This document shows positions 1 to 9,205 of a DNA stretch of 64,000 nt, piece by piece. Location of the stretch: assembly GCA_020199835.1 (NCBI GenBank), contig JAIVJV010000006.1, forward strand, positions 1 through 64,000, written 5' to 3'. A program made the translations under genes and the position numbers. Below the pieces are notes generated by a model. That model was not told where the DNA came from and did no database searches. It saw only the letters and a list, made by a program, of their open reading frames with translations. The stretch is from Acidobacteriota bacterium (GTDB taxonomy: Bacteria; Acidobacteriota; Blastocatellia; Pyrinomonadales; Pyrinomonadaceae). How positions within the stretch are numbered: the first letter of the stretch is position 1; the number at the start of each line of letters is the position of its first letter.

Positions 1-2135
1 AGACTGGACCATCAGGCTACACGGCCAGCTTCTCCGCTGACTGCTCCGGCTCCATTGCTAACGGCCAGACGAAGACCTGCACCGTCACCAACGACGATCA
101 GGCCGCAAAGCTGATCGTTATCAAACACGTCATCAACGACAATGGTGGTACGGCTACGGCCGCTAACTTCACACTCGATTCAGGTGGCGCTGACGATTCA
201 CCTGACAACTTCGCGGCTGCGGAATCACCCGGCACGGAAGTGACACTCGACGCGGGCGCCTACAACGTCACCGAAACTGGTCCATCAGGATACACGGCCA
301 GCTTCTCCGCTGACTGCTCCGGCTCCATTGCTAACGGACAGACGAAGACCTGCACCGTCACCAACGACGATCAGGCAGCGAAGCTGATCGTCATCAAACA
401 CGTCATCAACGACAATGGTGGTACGGCCACGGCCGCTAACTTCACCCTCGATTCAGGTGGCGCTGACGATTCGCCTGATAACTTCGCAGGTGCGGAATCA
501 CCCGGCACGGAAGTGACGCTCGATGCCGGCAGTTACAACGTCACCGAAACTGGACCATCCGGTTATACCGCCAGCTTCTCCGCTGACTGCTCCGGCTCCA
601 TCGCTAACGGCCAGACGAAGACCTGCACCGTCACCAACGACGATCAGGCAGCAAAGCTGATCGTCATCAAACACGTCATCAACGACAATGGTGGTACAGC
701 TACGGCCGCTAACTTCACACTCGATTCAGGTGGCGCTGACGATTCACCTGACAACTTCGCGGGTGCGGAATCACCCGGCACGGAAGTGACACTCGACGCG
801 GGCGCCTACAACGTCACCGAAACTGGTCCATCAGGCTACGCAGCCAGTTTCTCGGTTGACTGCTCCGGTTCGATTGCTAACGGCCAGACCAAGACTTGTA
901 CGGTCACCAACAACGACATCTCTCCAACCTTGCGAGTCATCAAGGACCTCGTCCCGGATACGGACGGAGGTCTGTTCAATCTGCGGATTGACGGAGTCGT
1001 AGCCGGCACCGGCGCAAACGTCGGCGACAACGGAACTACCGGCTTTGTACCTGTGAACGCCGGCAACCACGTTGTTAGTGAAACGGCCGGCAATGGAACA
1101 ACACTTTCCGATTACGTTAGCGTCATCGGCGGAGACTGTGCAGCGAATGGCACCGTTTCATTAGCCCTGGCTCAAAACAAAACTTGCACCATCACAAACA
1201 CGAAGAAGGGCATGGCCCAGATCGTGAAGACCGTAAGCGGCCTGCCCCCGGCGGCAGGTCAGAGTTTCACCTTCGAGATCCGGCAGGGAGCCTCGACTGT
1301 GTCTGACGGCACGGTTCTGGAGTCGAAGAACACTGATGCGAGCGGTAACCTGAACTTCACCACGAAGCTTGTTGCGGGTCAGACGTATCAGATGTGCGAA
1401 TGGGTGTTCCCGGGCTGGAACACAAATCTTGCAGGTGATGGACCGCTGTTTGTTCCGAACAGTCTCATCCCGCCCGCACTGCCAAATCCCAACGTCAATA
1501 ATCTAACCGTCTGCACAAACTTCACGGTGCAACCCGGCGAGACAAGGACGTTCACCGTGAACAACTCGCCGCCACCAGGTGGGCGTGCGTTAACTATTGG
1601 GTTCTGGAAGAACTGGGCATCTTGCTCCACTTCGAATGGCAAGGGCCAGAAACCCATGCTCGACCTGGCCCTCGGGATTGCCAGTGCAATGACGACCAAC
1701 CCGCCAGGCGGTCTAGTGGGCTCTGCGCAGAACCCCGGCGAGCTGTGGCCGAACTATGCGTCGCTCTGGTACCTGGTCCTGAAGGGCGACCCAGCAAGCA
1801 CAGCGGGTAACATCCGGCCAGCTCCGGACTGTGTAAAAGCTGTGAACCTGCTCAACAAGTCAACCATCGACGGCAGGAAGAAGATGTCGAGCGATCCACT
1901 CTTCAATATGACGGCGCAATTGATGGCTGCCCAACTGAATCGCTTCATGGGCGCAGGCATCAACGGCACGACCATAATGAACATCGATCGCGCCGTGTTA
2001 CTGAACGGCAAGTACAAGTTCAATGGCATCACCTACTCGCCGAAGCTGACCGCCGCAGACACTAACCTTGCGAACTGTCTGGCGACTCAGCTCGACAACT
2101 ACAACAACGGCAATCCAGTAAGTTTGTGCCCGTAG
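1..2135 (+). CDS. Repetitive surface protein with prealbumin/SpaA-like repeats (5' end missing)
   Basis: The reading frame is open from base 3 with no start codon in the window, so the gene begins upstream; an internal GTG at 240 is not a credible start. The visible part has near-identical 91-residue repeats (each closing with a CTVTND motif), then a diverged repeat (about 930-1205), another beta-rich module (about 1210-1570), and a C-terminal domain from about 1585 that opens with TIGFWKNW and carries several Cys. The repeats resemble the prealbumin-like/SpaA folds that form stalks in bacterial surface proteins; this assignment is from composition and repeat style, not a search. No LPXTG or PEP-CTERM signal is seen at the C-terminus. 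Export is inferred. A large inverted repeat lies just downstream. Confidence 0.8.
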   Translation, partial: TGPSGYTASFSADCSGSIANGQTKTCTVTNDDQAAKLIVIKHVINDNGGTATAANFTLDSGGADDSPDNFAAAESPGTEVTLDAGAYNVTETGPSGYTASFSADCSGSIANGQTKTCTVTNDDQAAKLIVIKHVINDNGGTATAANFTLDSGGADDSPDNFAGAESPGTEVTLDAGSYNVTETGPSGYTASFSADCSGSIANGQTKTCTVTNDDQAAKLIVIKHVINDNGGTATAANFTLDSGGADDSPDNFAGAESPGTEVTLDAGAYNVTETGPSGYAASFSVDCSGSIANGQTKTCTVTNNDISPTLRVIKDLVPDTDGGLFNLRIDGVVAGTGANVGDNGTTGFVPVNAGNHVVSETAGNGTTLSDYVSVIGGDCAANGTVSLALAQNKTCTITNTKKGMAQIVKTVSGLPPAAGQSFTFEIRQGASTVSDGTVLESKNTDASGNLNFTTKLVAGQTYQMCEWVFPGWNTNLAGDGPLFVPNSLIPPALPNPNVNNLTVCTNFTVQPGETRTFTVNNSPPPGGRALTIGFWKNWASCSTSNGKGQKPMLDLALGIASAMTTNPPGGLVGSAQNPGELWPNYASLWYLVLKGDPASTAGNIRPAPDCVKAVNLLNKSTIDGRKKMSSDPLFNMTAQLMAAQLNRFMGAGINGTTIMNIDRAVLLNGKYKFNGITYSPKLTAADTNLANCLATQLDNYNNGNPVSLCP
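3..908 (+). repeat. Tandem 273-bp coding repeats
   Basis: Units start at 3, 276, 549 and 822 with an exact 273-bp (91-codon) period. The first three are nearly identical at the DNA level, differing mostly at scattered single bases, and the fourth diverges after about 85 bp. The array continues upstream of the window. Such DNA identity suggests recent unequal crossover or gene conversion. Confidence 0.95.
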
Positions 2136-2144
2136 CAGCTAAAA

Positions 2145-2218
2145 GAATATGCATCCCGTCAAACGGCGAGAGACCAACCGCTCCTTGGGTCCGTCGCCGT
2201 TCTTCGGGATGCATATTC
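2145..2218. repeat. Long two-step inverted repeat (terminator-like or REP/MITE-like)
   Basis: Arms 2145-2158 and 2205-2218 are perfect 14-bp complements. A 3-nt internal bulge on each side is followed by a further perfect 7-bp stem (2162-2168 with 2195-2201), leaving a 26-nt loop. It sits 10 bp after the stop of the surface-protein gene and could terminate its transcript, though there is no T-tract. The length and bulged palindrome also fit a REP- or MITE-type dispersed element. Confidence 0.75.
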
Positions 2219-2299
2219 GAGGGGCCAACTACTTGAATACCAATTTATGCTACCCCGCCGGTAACACTTTGTGGCACTTTGCCGGCAACTGCGAAAGCT

Positions 2300-3226
2300 T
2301 TACTCCTCAGACTCGCCGCCCGAAAAGGGGAAATTTTCCGCCAGCACCGCGCGCATCTTCACGTGACCGTAGAGGAGTTCGAGGAAGCAGAGAAACCGGT
2401 GTAACAACGGTTTCGGGTCGAGGTTGTTTTCAATGGCCGTGATCACTTCCAGCGCGAGGCTCTCGTAACCACGCCAGTCTTTGTACATCAAATAATGCAT
2501 GCTGCCGTCGCGAAATTCCAGAATGCGATCGACGACTGTGCGCAGGACGTCGGAGTCTGAGTTGGCTTGAGAAAGCCGCACAAAACGCATTAATGAGGAG
2601 AGGTCTTTACAGAGCACGAGAGACTGTTTCAACCGCGCTTCGATGTCGTTGAAGAGCGAGGTGGCATCGAGTTTCGGGCTGAACACCTGGAGCAGAGTGA
2701 TGGTGGATTGTTGGAAACAGTTTGTTAGCAAACCGTGCGCGTGGAGGATCTTGCCGTAGACGATGGGAATCGAGTGTTCGGTGACGCCACGGACCAGTTC
2801 GCGCTCGAAAATACGCCTTAAATCGTGGGAAATTCCGTAAGTAATGCCGTCGAGGACTTCGTGTAGACGGTCGTTTCCGGTAGCTGCTTTGATCGCTCTT
2901 CTTTCGATGTAAACGAGCAGTGAACGCGCCTCAAACTCGAGCACTTCGAGCAACGATAAACTTTCGAGGAGGGTGTCGAGTTTGTGCAGGTTGTTCTCGA
3001 TCCTGTCGAGCCAATCGAAGAACCGAACCATCTCACCGAGAATGGTTTGGGTGATGTTTCGCAACTCGGGATTCTCGATGTCACCCAGAACCTGGTCTAT
3101 CGCATTTTGAAGATTAGCCTGGACCTCACGTTGGACGTCCGTCCGTGGATGGAGTTCGACTACGTCGCCGACGAGGGGCAACTGGGGTTCAGGTTCTTGA
3201 GAAATGGCAGCGAGAGCTGTGGACAT
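2300..3226 (-). CDS. Hypothetical helical protein, 308 aa
   Basis: The start chosen is the ATG at 3226, preceded by AAGGAG with 8-nt spacing; an upstream in-frame start at 3373 has no such site. The product is soluble, has no signal peptide or membrane helix, and is predicted to be almost wholly alpha-helical, with acidic and leucine-rich heptad-like stretches in the first half (about residues 60-150). I recognise no family or catalytic motif. It lies downstream of, and on the same strand as, the S9 peptidase/POT/transglycosylase group, but a 183-bp gap separates it from the peptidase gene, so it probably has its own promoter. The end is well defined (acidic tail GGESEE, then stop). Confidence 0.75.
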   Translation of the reverse strand: MSTALAAISQEPEPQLPLVGDVVELHPRTDVQREVQANLQNAIDQVLGDIENPELRNITQTILGEMVRFFDWLDRIENNLHKLDTLLESLSLLEVLEFEARSLLVYIERRAIKAATGNDRLHEVLDGITYGISHDLRRIFERELVRGVTEHSIPIVYGKILHAHGLLTNCFQQSTITLLQVFSPKLDATSLFNDIEARLKQSLVLCKDLSSLMRFVRLSQANSDSDVLRTVVDRILEFRDGSMHYLMYKDWRGYESLALEVITAIENNLDPKPLLHRFLCFLELLYGHVKMRAVLAENFPFSGGESEE

Positions 3227-3409
3227 CGTCGAGTCTCCTTGAGGTAGCCGGGGCGTCCAAGTTTGGACCAGTGGGTAAGGTTGGGACTGAGTATTTGCTC
3301 GCTGAGAACACCTGTCCGGAACGAGACCCAGCCACCGAACGGCAAGGCCCGTGCCAACGACGGCGACCAGCAAGGCTCCTCCGCAGAAGTTTGCGAGTTA
3401 TAGGTAGGG

Positions 3410-5620
3410 TTAAAGGTTCGCGACGATGAAGTCGGTCATCATCTGCCGCATGTGCTTCAGCAGCAGCGGGTCGGTCACGCCGTGACGCGACTTCGGATAA
3501 AGCATCAACTCAAACTGCTTTCCTGCCTTCTGTAACTCGTAAACGAATTGCATCGTGTTCTGCATGTGCACGTTGTCGTCGATCGCGCCGTGAATCAACA
3601 GCAACTTGCCGTGCAGGTTCTTCGCCGCATGAACCGGAGAGCTCTTTTTGTAACCTTCAGGATTGTTCTGCGGCGTTCCCATGTAACGCTCGGTGTAAAT
3701 GCTGTCGTAGTCGCGCCAGTCAGTGACACTTCCGCCCGCGATGCCGAGCTTGAACGATTGGCTGTGCGTCAATGCGTAACTCGTCATGAATCCGCCGTAA
3801 CTCCAGCCCCAGATCCCGATGCGCGAGCCATCAACATACGGCTGGCTCTTCAACCAGCTCAAACCGTCTTCGATATCGCGCAACTCGAGCTCGCCAAAGT
3901 TTTTGTAAACAGGCAAGGTAGACTCGAGACCCTTGCCGCTCGCCGTGCGGTTATCACAAACCCAGATGATGTAACCCTTCTGCGCGAGCATCTGGTGCCA
4001 CATGTACGTGGTCGATCCCCACGCGTTACGCACTTGCGGCGCGTGTGGTCCACCGTAAGTAAAACTCATCACTGGATACTTTTTGCGCGGGTCGAAATCC
4101 GGCGGTTTGATCATCATCGCTTCCATCACAAAGCCGTCGCGCGTTTTGACCTGGAGCAGTTCCGCCGTGCCGAGTTTGTACTGCTTCAGCGCATCGACCT
4201 TGTTTTCCGCGACGACGCGCACGAGCTTGCCGCCGACATCGTATAAACGCGCCTGCGACGGCGTATTGAGGTCGCTCCAAAAATCGAGGAAGTAGTTGTT
4301 CGCCGGACTAACATCGACGCGATGCGAACCCGCAGTCATCGTCAAACGCTGCAATCCCGTGCCATCGAGTTTGATCCGATAACCATGCGGCGCGATGTGG
4401 CTGTGCTCCGTGCCGCTGAAATAAATGAAACCGTTCGTTTCGTCGACGCCTTCGATCGTGCGCACTTCCCACTTGCCATCAGTGATCTGCTTTAACAACT
4501 TTCCGTCAGCCGAGTAGTGATACAAATGCTCCCACCCGCTACGCTCACTGGCCCAAATAAACGATCCATCTTTCAACCAGATCGGATTTTCGTTTACTGC
4601 AACCCACGCCCTCGAGGTCTCGTGAATGATTGTTTCTGACTTGCCGTCGCGCGCATCCGCGAAGTTCACGTCGAGAAACGTTTGCTCGCGGTTCTGCGCC
4701 TGGTACACGACTTTTTTACTGTCGGGCGTCCACGCCACGCGCGAGATCAGAAAATCAGCCGGTTGATACTTGAACGTATCGACCCAACGAATATCACCAC
4801 CCGCGGCGTTCACCACGCCGAGTTTCACAATCGGATTCGGCGCGCCTGCTTTTGGATATGGCGTTACTTCAACGTTCTGGTACAACGGAATGTGATCGAC
4901 GACGGTAAACTCCGGCACCGGATTCTCGTCGAAACGCAGAAACGCAATCGTGGTCGAATCAGGACTCCACCAGTACGCGCCGAAGTTTCCGCGGCCGTAC
5001 AACTCTTCCTGGTAAACCCAATCCAGGCGGCCGTTCAAAATCTTCTCGCTGCCGTCGCGCGTCAGCGCGCGCTCGCGACGTTGCATGCCGACATCTTCGA
5101 CGTACAGATTGTTTCCGCGCACGAAGCTGATCATGCGTCCGTCCGGACTGAACTCTTCGCTGAGCTCTTCTTCGGGAGTGCTCGTGAGTCGAATCGCACG
5201 GTCGCTGCCAAACTCGTAATAGAAAAGATCGTTGGACCAGTTGATCAGCACGGCGGTTTCCGCGGGATTAAGGTTGTAGTTACCGCGATTCGCGAGCTGA
5301 CGCGCGTTCTCTGCGCTAACTCCCGGAAGCACCGCAAAAGCAGCTTGCATCTTCGCGGCGTCGAAAAACGGCACGGCCTCGCCAGTCGCGGCGTTTACTT
5401 TCTGCAACCGCGGCACCTCGCGACGACTCGCTTCATTGGTCAGTAAATAATGATTGCCATCTTTGAGCCAACGAATGCTCGGCGTGGTGCCGTTGAAATT
5501 GACGCGTTTCCCCGGATCGAAGATGTCGTCAATGGTTAGAAGCTTCTGTTGCGAATGCGCGGCAACTGCGCTGGTGATAATCAGAACCAGCGCCAGGTAG
5601 ACGGATGAACGATTGAGCAA
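3410..5620 (-). CDS. S9 family dipeptidyl-peptidase (DPP IV type)
   Basis: Secreted or periplasmic prolyl-type dipeptidyl peptidase, 736 aa. The start is a TTG at 5620, two bases after the stop of the POT transporter gene, with GAGGAG (5628-5633) inside that gene's last codons; the longer frame upstream is antisense-like, basic low-complexity sequence and is rejected. Residues 1-24 form a signal peptide ending in AHSQ. A DPP4 N-terminal beta-propeller (about 60-460) is followed by the alpha/beta-hydrolase domain (about 520-736). The nucleophile lies in GWSYGG (Ser about 607), with Asp about 681-682 in GAIDDN and His about 713 in SRHG, so the triad looks intact. Context: probable translational coupling to a di/tripeptide transporter suggests joint peptide scavenging. 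Confidence 0.93.
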   Translation of the reverse strand: MLNRSSVYLALVLIITSAVAAHSQQKLLTIDDIFDPGKRVNFNGTTPSIRWLKDGNHYLLTNEASRREVPRLQKVNAATGEAVPFFDAAKMQAAFAVLPGVSAENARQLANRGNYNLNPAETAVLINWSNDLFYYEFGSDRAIRLTSTPEEELSEEFSPDGRMISFVRGNNLYVEDVGMQRRERALTRDGSEKILNGRLDWVYQEELYGRGNFGAYWWSPDSTTIAFLRFDENPVPEFTVVDHIPLYQNVEVTPYPKAGAPNPIVKLGVVNAAGGDIRWVDTFKYQPADFLISRVAWTPDSKKVVYQAQNREQTFLDVNFADARDGKSETIIHETSRAWVAVNENPIWLKDGSFIWASERSGWEHLYHYSADGKLLKQITDGKWEVRTIEGVDETNGFIYFSGTEHSHIAPHGYRIKLDGTGLQRLTMTAGSHRVDVSPANNYFLDFWSDLNTPSQARLYDVGGKLVRVVAENKVDALKQYKLGTAELLQVKTRDGFVMEAMMIKPPDFDPRKKYPVMSFTYGGPHAPQVRNAWGSTTYMWHQMLAQKGYIIWVCDNRTASGKGLESTLPVYKNFGELELRDIEDGLSWLKSQPYVDGSRIGIWGWSYGGFMTSYALTHSQSFKLGIAGGSVTDWRDYDSIYTERYMGTPQNNPEGYKKSSPVHAAKNLHGKLLLIHGAIDDNVHMQNTMQFVYELQKAGKQFELMLYPKSRHGVTDPLLLKHMRQMMTDFIVANL

Positions 5621-5622
5621 GA

Positions 5623-7206
5623 TTACTCTCCTCTGAGTTTGTCTTCGCTGGTGAGTTTGTCTTCGCTGGGAATTAGCTTTTTGATCAACGGAACTAACAC
5701 CGCAAGCACGACCGCCGCCACGACCAGCGCCACCGTCGTGCCGATGAACAGCATCGGCATCTGGTCCAACTTCTCGGGATCGACGTTGCCGCCAACCAGA
5801 CCCGCGATGAGATTGCCCACGGACGTGGCGAGAAACCAGATGCCCATCATCTGGCCCACATACTTGCGCGGCGAGAGTTTTGTCATTGAGGAGAGACCAA
5901 CAGGACTGAGACACAACTCACCGCACGTCTGAAAGAAATAACTGAACGTGAGCCACCACGGTGAAACTTTCAAACTGCCGCCACTGTTAACGACGAGATT
6001 CGCCGCCGGAATCATGAGGGCAAAACCGATACCCGCGAGCAGTAGCCCGAGCGCGAACTTCGTCCCGCTCGAGGGATTCGCGTTGCGTCTTCCCAGCGCC
6101 ATCCAGATCGCGGCGAATACCGGCGCCAATAGGATAATAAAGAGTGAGTTGATCGATTGAAACCAGAGCGCGGGAACCTCAAACCCCCCAACGTAGCGAT
6201 CCGTGAAGTCGCGCGCGAACAGGTTGAGCGAAGTCGGGGCCTGCTCAAACGCAGCCCAGAAGATCGCCGCGAAGAAGAACAGGATCGCGATTACCAAAAT
6301 GCGCTTCTTCTCTCCCCTATTCAGCCCGCCGAAGAGGAACAGATAAAGAAAGTAGATGACTGCTGTACCCACGAGGACGATGGTCATTCGCTGACCGATT
6401 GCCTGCGGATTGAGAACCAGCGCACCAGTGGCGGCGAGAACGATCACCAGCGCCAGCAGACCGAGACCTGCGGCCAGCGCGATTTTGATGATCTTTTCCT
6501 GGCGTGCCTGCTTGACGGGATCCGGATCGCGCGAAACATCCGTTCCGAGGTTGCCAAGTGTTGGACGAGCGGCGACGGCGAACCAGATGAGTCCGAGCAA
6601 CATTCCCACGCCCGCCGCGCCAAAACCCCAGTGCCAGCCAAACTTCTCGCCGAGGAAGCCGGTGACGAGCTGCCCGGCGAACGCGCCCGTATTGATTCCC
6701 ATATAGAAGATCGAGAATCCGGCGTCACGTCGCGCGCCGCCTTCGGGATACAGGTCGCCGACGATCGCGGAGATGTTTGGCTTGAGCAGTCCTGTGCCCA
6801 GGACGATGAGAATCAGGCCGAGAAAAAACGGCAGTGCGCTACCCGCAAATGATGAGAAACCAATGGAGATGTGACCGAGCGAGATTAGTACGGCGCCGAC
6901 CATGATTGCGCGCCGCAGACCGAGTAGCCGGTCCGCAACCCAACCGCCGGGCAGCGACATCAGGTAAACGCTGGCTGCATAGATACCGACGATGGCTGAA
7001 GCCTGACTACGCTCAATCCCAAACCCGCCGTCAGCCAGAGCAGCCGACATAAAAAGGATCAGCAGTGGACGCAGACCGTAGTAGGAAAAGCGCTCCCACA
7101 TCTCCGTGAAGAAGAGGGTTGAGAGTCCGACGGGATGTCCAAAGAAAGTCCGGCGTGATGCGGGCGCAGCAAGAGCTGCATCTTCGGCTGTGCTCATGCG
7201 AGCCAT
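5623..7206 (-). CDS. POT family proton-coupled di/tripeptide transporter
   Basis: Major-facilitator protein of the POT/PTR2 family, 527 aa, about 12-14 membrane helices in the inner membrane, importing di- and tripeptides with protons. The ExxERFSYY signature is at residues 35-43; the first PTR2 signature (GGWVADRLLG region) and the second (FYMGINTG) are both clear. The start used is the ATG at 7206; a second ATG three codons in is an equally good choice, as neither has a strong Shine-Dalgarno. The 3' end encodes the ribosome binding site of the downstream S9 dipeptidyl-peptidase, which starts two bases after the stop. A 17-bp-arm hairpin separates it from the upstream transglycosylase gene. 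Confidence 0.93.
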   Translation of the reverse strand: MARMSTAEDAALAAPASRRTFFGHPVGLSTLFFTEMWERFSYYGLRPLLILFMSAALADGGFGIERSQASAIVGIYAASVYLMSLPGGWVADRLLGLRRAIMVGAVLISLGHISIGFSSFAGSALPFFLGLILIVLGTGLLKPNISAIVGDLYPEGGARRDAGFSIFYMGINTGAFAGQLVTGFLGEKFGWHWGFGAAGVGMLLGLIWFAVAARPTLGNLGTDVSRDPDPVKQARQEKIIKIALAAGLGLLALVIVLAATGALVLNPQAIGQRMTIVLVGTAVIYFLYLFLFGGLNRGEKKRILVIAILFFFAAIFWAAFEQAPTSLNLFARDFTDRYVGGFEVPALWFQSINSLFIILLAPVFAAIWMALGRRNANPSSGTKFALGLLLAGIGFALMIPAANLVVNSGGSLKVSPWWLTFSYFFQTCGELCLSPVGLSSMTKLSPRKYVGQMMGIWFLATSVGNLIAGLVGGNVDPEKLDQMPMLFIGTTVALVVAAVVLAVLVPLIKKLIPSEDKLTSEDKLRGE

Positions 7207-7214
7207 TCAAGCAT

Positions 7215-7257
7215 CTGTGTTATCCGTGGTCAAGGATCAGGACCACGGATAACACAG
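7215..7257. repeat. Perfect 17-bp inverted repeat, terminator-like
   Basis: Arms 7215-7231 and 7241-7257 are perfect complements around a 9-nt loop. It lies in the 88-bp gap between the lytic transglycosylase stop and the POT start, on the minus-strand transcript, and could act as a terminator or mRNA stabiliser. The arm contains TGTTATCCGTG, also found as near-copies within nuoE (23799-23815) and nuoL (31481-31497), which points to a dispersed repeat family. Confidence 0.8.
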
Positions 7258-7294
7258 ACGGAGGAAGGATCTTACTTAGGGGATTATCGTAGCG

Positions 7295-7888
7295 TTAGTC
7301 GGTGATGGAAGAGTCTACGACCGGGTGATGCGTTTTGCCGTAGCGCTTGGAAATGATCCTTACGTAATTGCGGGTCTCATTGTAAGGGGGGATGCCGTTG
7401 TACTTATCGACGGAGCCTTCACCAGCGTTATAACCCGCTAGCGCCAGCTCAACGTTTCCTTCAAATCGTTTCAACAACCAACGCAGGTACTTTGTTCCTG
7501 CTTCAACGTTCTCGACTGGATCGTTTCGATCCTCACACCCAAAACGCTTCGCGGTCGCGGGCATCAACTGCATCAAGCCCTGTGCGCCGGCATGCGAGCG
7601 AGCCTCAACTTTGTACTTCGATTCCTGCCAGATCACCGCGTGAATGAATCGCGGATCAATACCCTCGCGTCGGCCCACGTCATAGATGAGCCGGTCCAAC
7701 TCCGGGTCGCCGGAAGTCGGTATGTCAGCCGGAATGGGAGCAAGCTGGGGCGAACTGGCGACGGCTATTGGAGCCATCACACGACTGAACAAAAGGCCTG
7801 TAACGTTAGTAAAGAAAAACAGAGCAAGAAGAGCGAATGGTGCAAACTTCAACGCGCGGAAATGGGGTAACTTTCGGGGAAACTTCAT
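7295..7888 (-). CDS. Lytic transglycosylase (SLT domain), membrane-anchored
   Basis: Cleaves the beta-1,4 MurNAc-GlcNAc bond of peptidoglycan in the periplasm. The start is the ATG at 7888, with GGAG about 10 nt upstream; an in-frame TTG three codons earlier is too close to that site. Residues 15-33 form a signal anchor or signal peptide, followed by a Pro-rich linker and an SLT (Slt70-like) domain from about residue 62. The catalytic Glu is E89 in WQESKY, followed by the GLMQLMPATA and GYNAGEG motifs typical of family 1 enzymes. At 197 aa it is a minimal single-domain enzyme, with no LysM or other wall-binding module. Confidence 0.92.
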   Translation of the reverse strand: MKFPRKLPHFRALKFAPFALLALFFFTNVTGLLFSRVMAPIAVASSPQLAPIPADIPTSGDPELDRLIYDVGRREGIDPRFIHAVIWQESKYKVEARSHAGAQGLMQLMPATAKRFGCEDRNDPVENVEAGTKYLRWLLKRFEGNVELALAGYNAGEGSVDKYNGIPPYNETRNYVRIISKRYGKTHHPVVDSSITD

Positions 7889-8208
7889 CAAGAACAATCT
7901 CCAGGGTTAAATCGAACACAAGGGTTAATCTCTCTGTCAGGGACGCGACTCTGATGGTCCTATGCAAGCGATAGTTGCTTATTTCTTACGGATTTTTTGC
8001 CCGTAAGTTCTTGAAAATCATGTACTTAAATGGTTCGGAGAGATCGGTCGATTTGAAGGATCTATTCAGCCTGACACAAGAAAGCGGACATACTCCGCCG
8101 TACGCGTGGAACGCAGTCCACACGAACGCGAACGTTCGTATGAGTGTCTACAAGCTGCGCGCACCACGATGGAGCGCACACTCAAGGTCTCGGAAAACAG
8201 CGAAACGC
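7889..8208. other. Intergenic region with two small hairpins
   Basis: About 320 bp between the transglycosylase start and the PEP-CTERM stop, both on minus. It must hold the transglycosylase promoter, but no convincing sigma-70 pair was found. A 7-bp stem (7985-7991/8001-8007) and a 7-bp stem with a CGAA loop (8122-8128/8133-8139) are visible; either could end the PEP-CTERM transcript, though neither has a proper T-tract on the minus strand. No supported gene is seen. Confidence 0.6.
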
Positions 8209-8964
8209 TTACCTGTGTTTTCGTTTGCGCACTGCGGCAGCAAATGCTGCCAAGCCGGTCCCGAGAAGGAACATGCTTGTAGGTTCCGGCACACACTGAG
8301 TGTCAAAATCAGTAATCAGAGTGGTGCCTGAAAGCGTGATGGAATTCCAGTTTATGTTCATCGTATACGGAGCGGCGAGCGCTGGCCCGCTGTACGTGAA
8401 TACGCCGGACCATCGAATCACCTGTCCTGAGTCAAGGACAGCAACTCCGGTCTCCAGTATGCTTCCGGGACCATTAGGAGTTACGGATTGGGTATAGCTG
8501 AGGACGGAGTTTCCCCCGACTGGAAGATCGCCACTGAATACCGCTGTCGAGGTCAAGTTTGTTCCCACCGTCATAACGCTGGCGGACACGTTCAAACTGG
8601 ATGCTGGGAAACCATCAAACGTGAAGGTGCGGTTCAGCGTGTAGTTTCCACCAGTGGCGCTGAAGATGTCCTGCGAACAACCTTCGTCTGAAGCGGGCGT
8701 TATAATTTGACACTGAACGGTGATGATGATCACTACACTTGCAGGAGTGATGTCGTCGGGCAGAGAGGAAAAGGTCGCAGTGATATTGCCGGTCCCCCCA
8801 GAGCCACCGCCGAGCGATCCCGAAACCGTAGCATTTAGTGGCTGACCTCCGATTGACCCAGTCGCGGTACCTGTGACGGTGATAGGGTCTGCCGCAACAG
8901 AATCAGCGGCAAGACAAACAACTGCGAAGATCAACGATGTGAGAAGAATCCTTCGTAGATACAT
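8209..8964 (-). CDS. PEP-CTERM sorting domain protein
   Basis: Exported protein of 251 aa. The start at 8964 has a strong AAGGAGG seven bases upstream. Residues 1-25 form a signal peptide; the body is Gly/Ser/Thr-rich and beta-prone, without a recognised domain. The C-terminus has the PEP-CTERM signature: VPEPTS, a hydrophobic stretch of about 15 residues, then the basic tail RKRKHR. Proteins of this type are processed by an exosortase (EpsH family) and are often tied to exopolysaccharide or biofilm matrix. No exosortase gene is in this window. It is a single-gene unit; substrate and role are unknown. Confidence 0.9.
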   Translation of the reverse strand: MYLRRILLTSLIFAVVCLAADSVAADPITVTGTATGSIGGQPLNATVSGSLGGGSGGTGNITATFSSLPDDITPASVVIIITVQCQIITPASDEGCSQDIFSATGGNYTLNRTFTFDGFPASSLNVSASVMTVGTNLTSTAVFSGDLPVGGNSVLSYTQSVTPNGPGSILETGVAVLDSGQVIRWSGVFTYSGPALAAPYTMNINWNSITLSGTTLITDFDTQCVPEPTSMFLLGTGLAAFAAAVRKRKHR

Positions 8965-9176
8965 TTACGTCCTCCTTTTGAAGATGTGCGCGCGTCTTTG
9001 CTGAAAGACATCCAACACAGGGGCTCAGGAGAGAAACAGGTTGAGCGTTATGGGCGAGAGATACGTTAGATTTCAGAGGAACGACCGCTATATACGCTTC
9101 GCCGGACGCCACGTCAAGAGTCAATATTCCCCACTCAAGTGGGCAGATCAGCAGACGTGGACCGATGAGGTACTGC

Positions 9177-9205
9177 TTGACAGGTGCCGCAGGGCGGCGT
9201 ATAAG
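9177..9205 (+). promoter_or_regulatory. Sigma-70-like promoter for the methyltransferase/reductase gene
   Basis: TTGACA (9177-9182), a 17-bp spacer and TATAAG (9200-9205) make a near-consensus promoter on plus. Transcription would start near 9212, giving an untranslated leader of about 150 nt before the ATG at 9363. No other plus-strand gene lies between here and that ATG. Confidence 0.6.

Noticed and set aside
2149..2442. Plus-strand frame of 97 codons after the surface-protein gene
   Set aside because: It starts inside the 2145-2218 inverted repeat, runs into the antisense of the 308-aa gene, and has no binding site.
4682..5446. Long plus-strand frame antisense to the S9 peptidase (also 6157-6852 antisense to the POT gene)
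   Set aside because: Arg/His/Ala-rich shadow of a well-supported gene; no motif or binding site.
5621..5914. N-terminal extension of about 98 residues on the S9 peptidase
   Set aside because: It is out-of-frame read-through of the POT gene, rich in Arg/Gln/Gly, and would place the signal peptide internally.
7975..8331. Plus-strand frame of 118 codons
   Set aside because: Overlaps the 3' end of the PEP-CTERM gene, spans two hairpins and has no family-like pattern.
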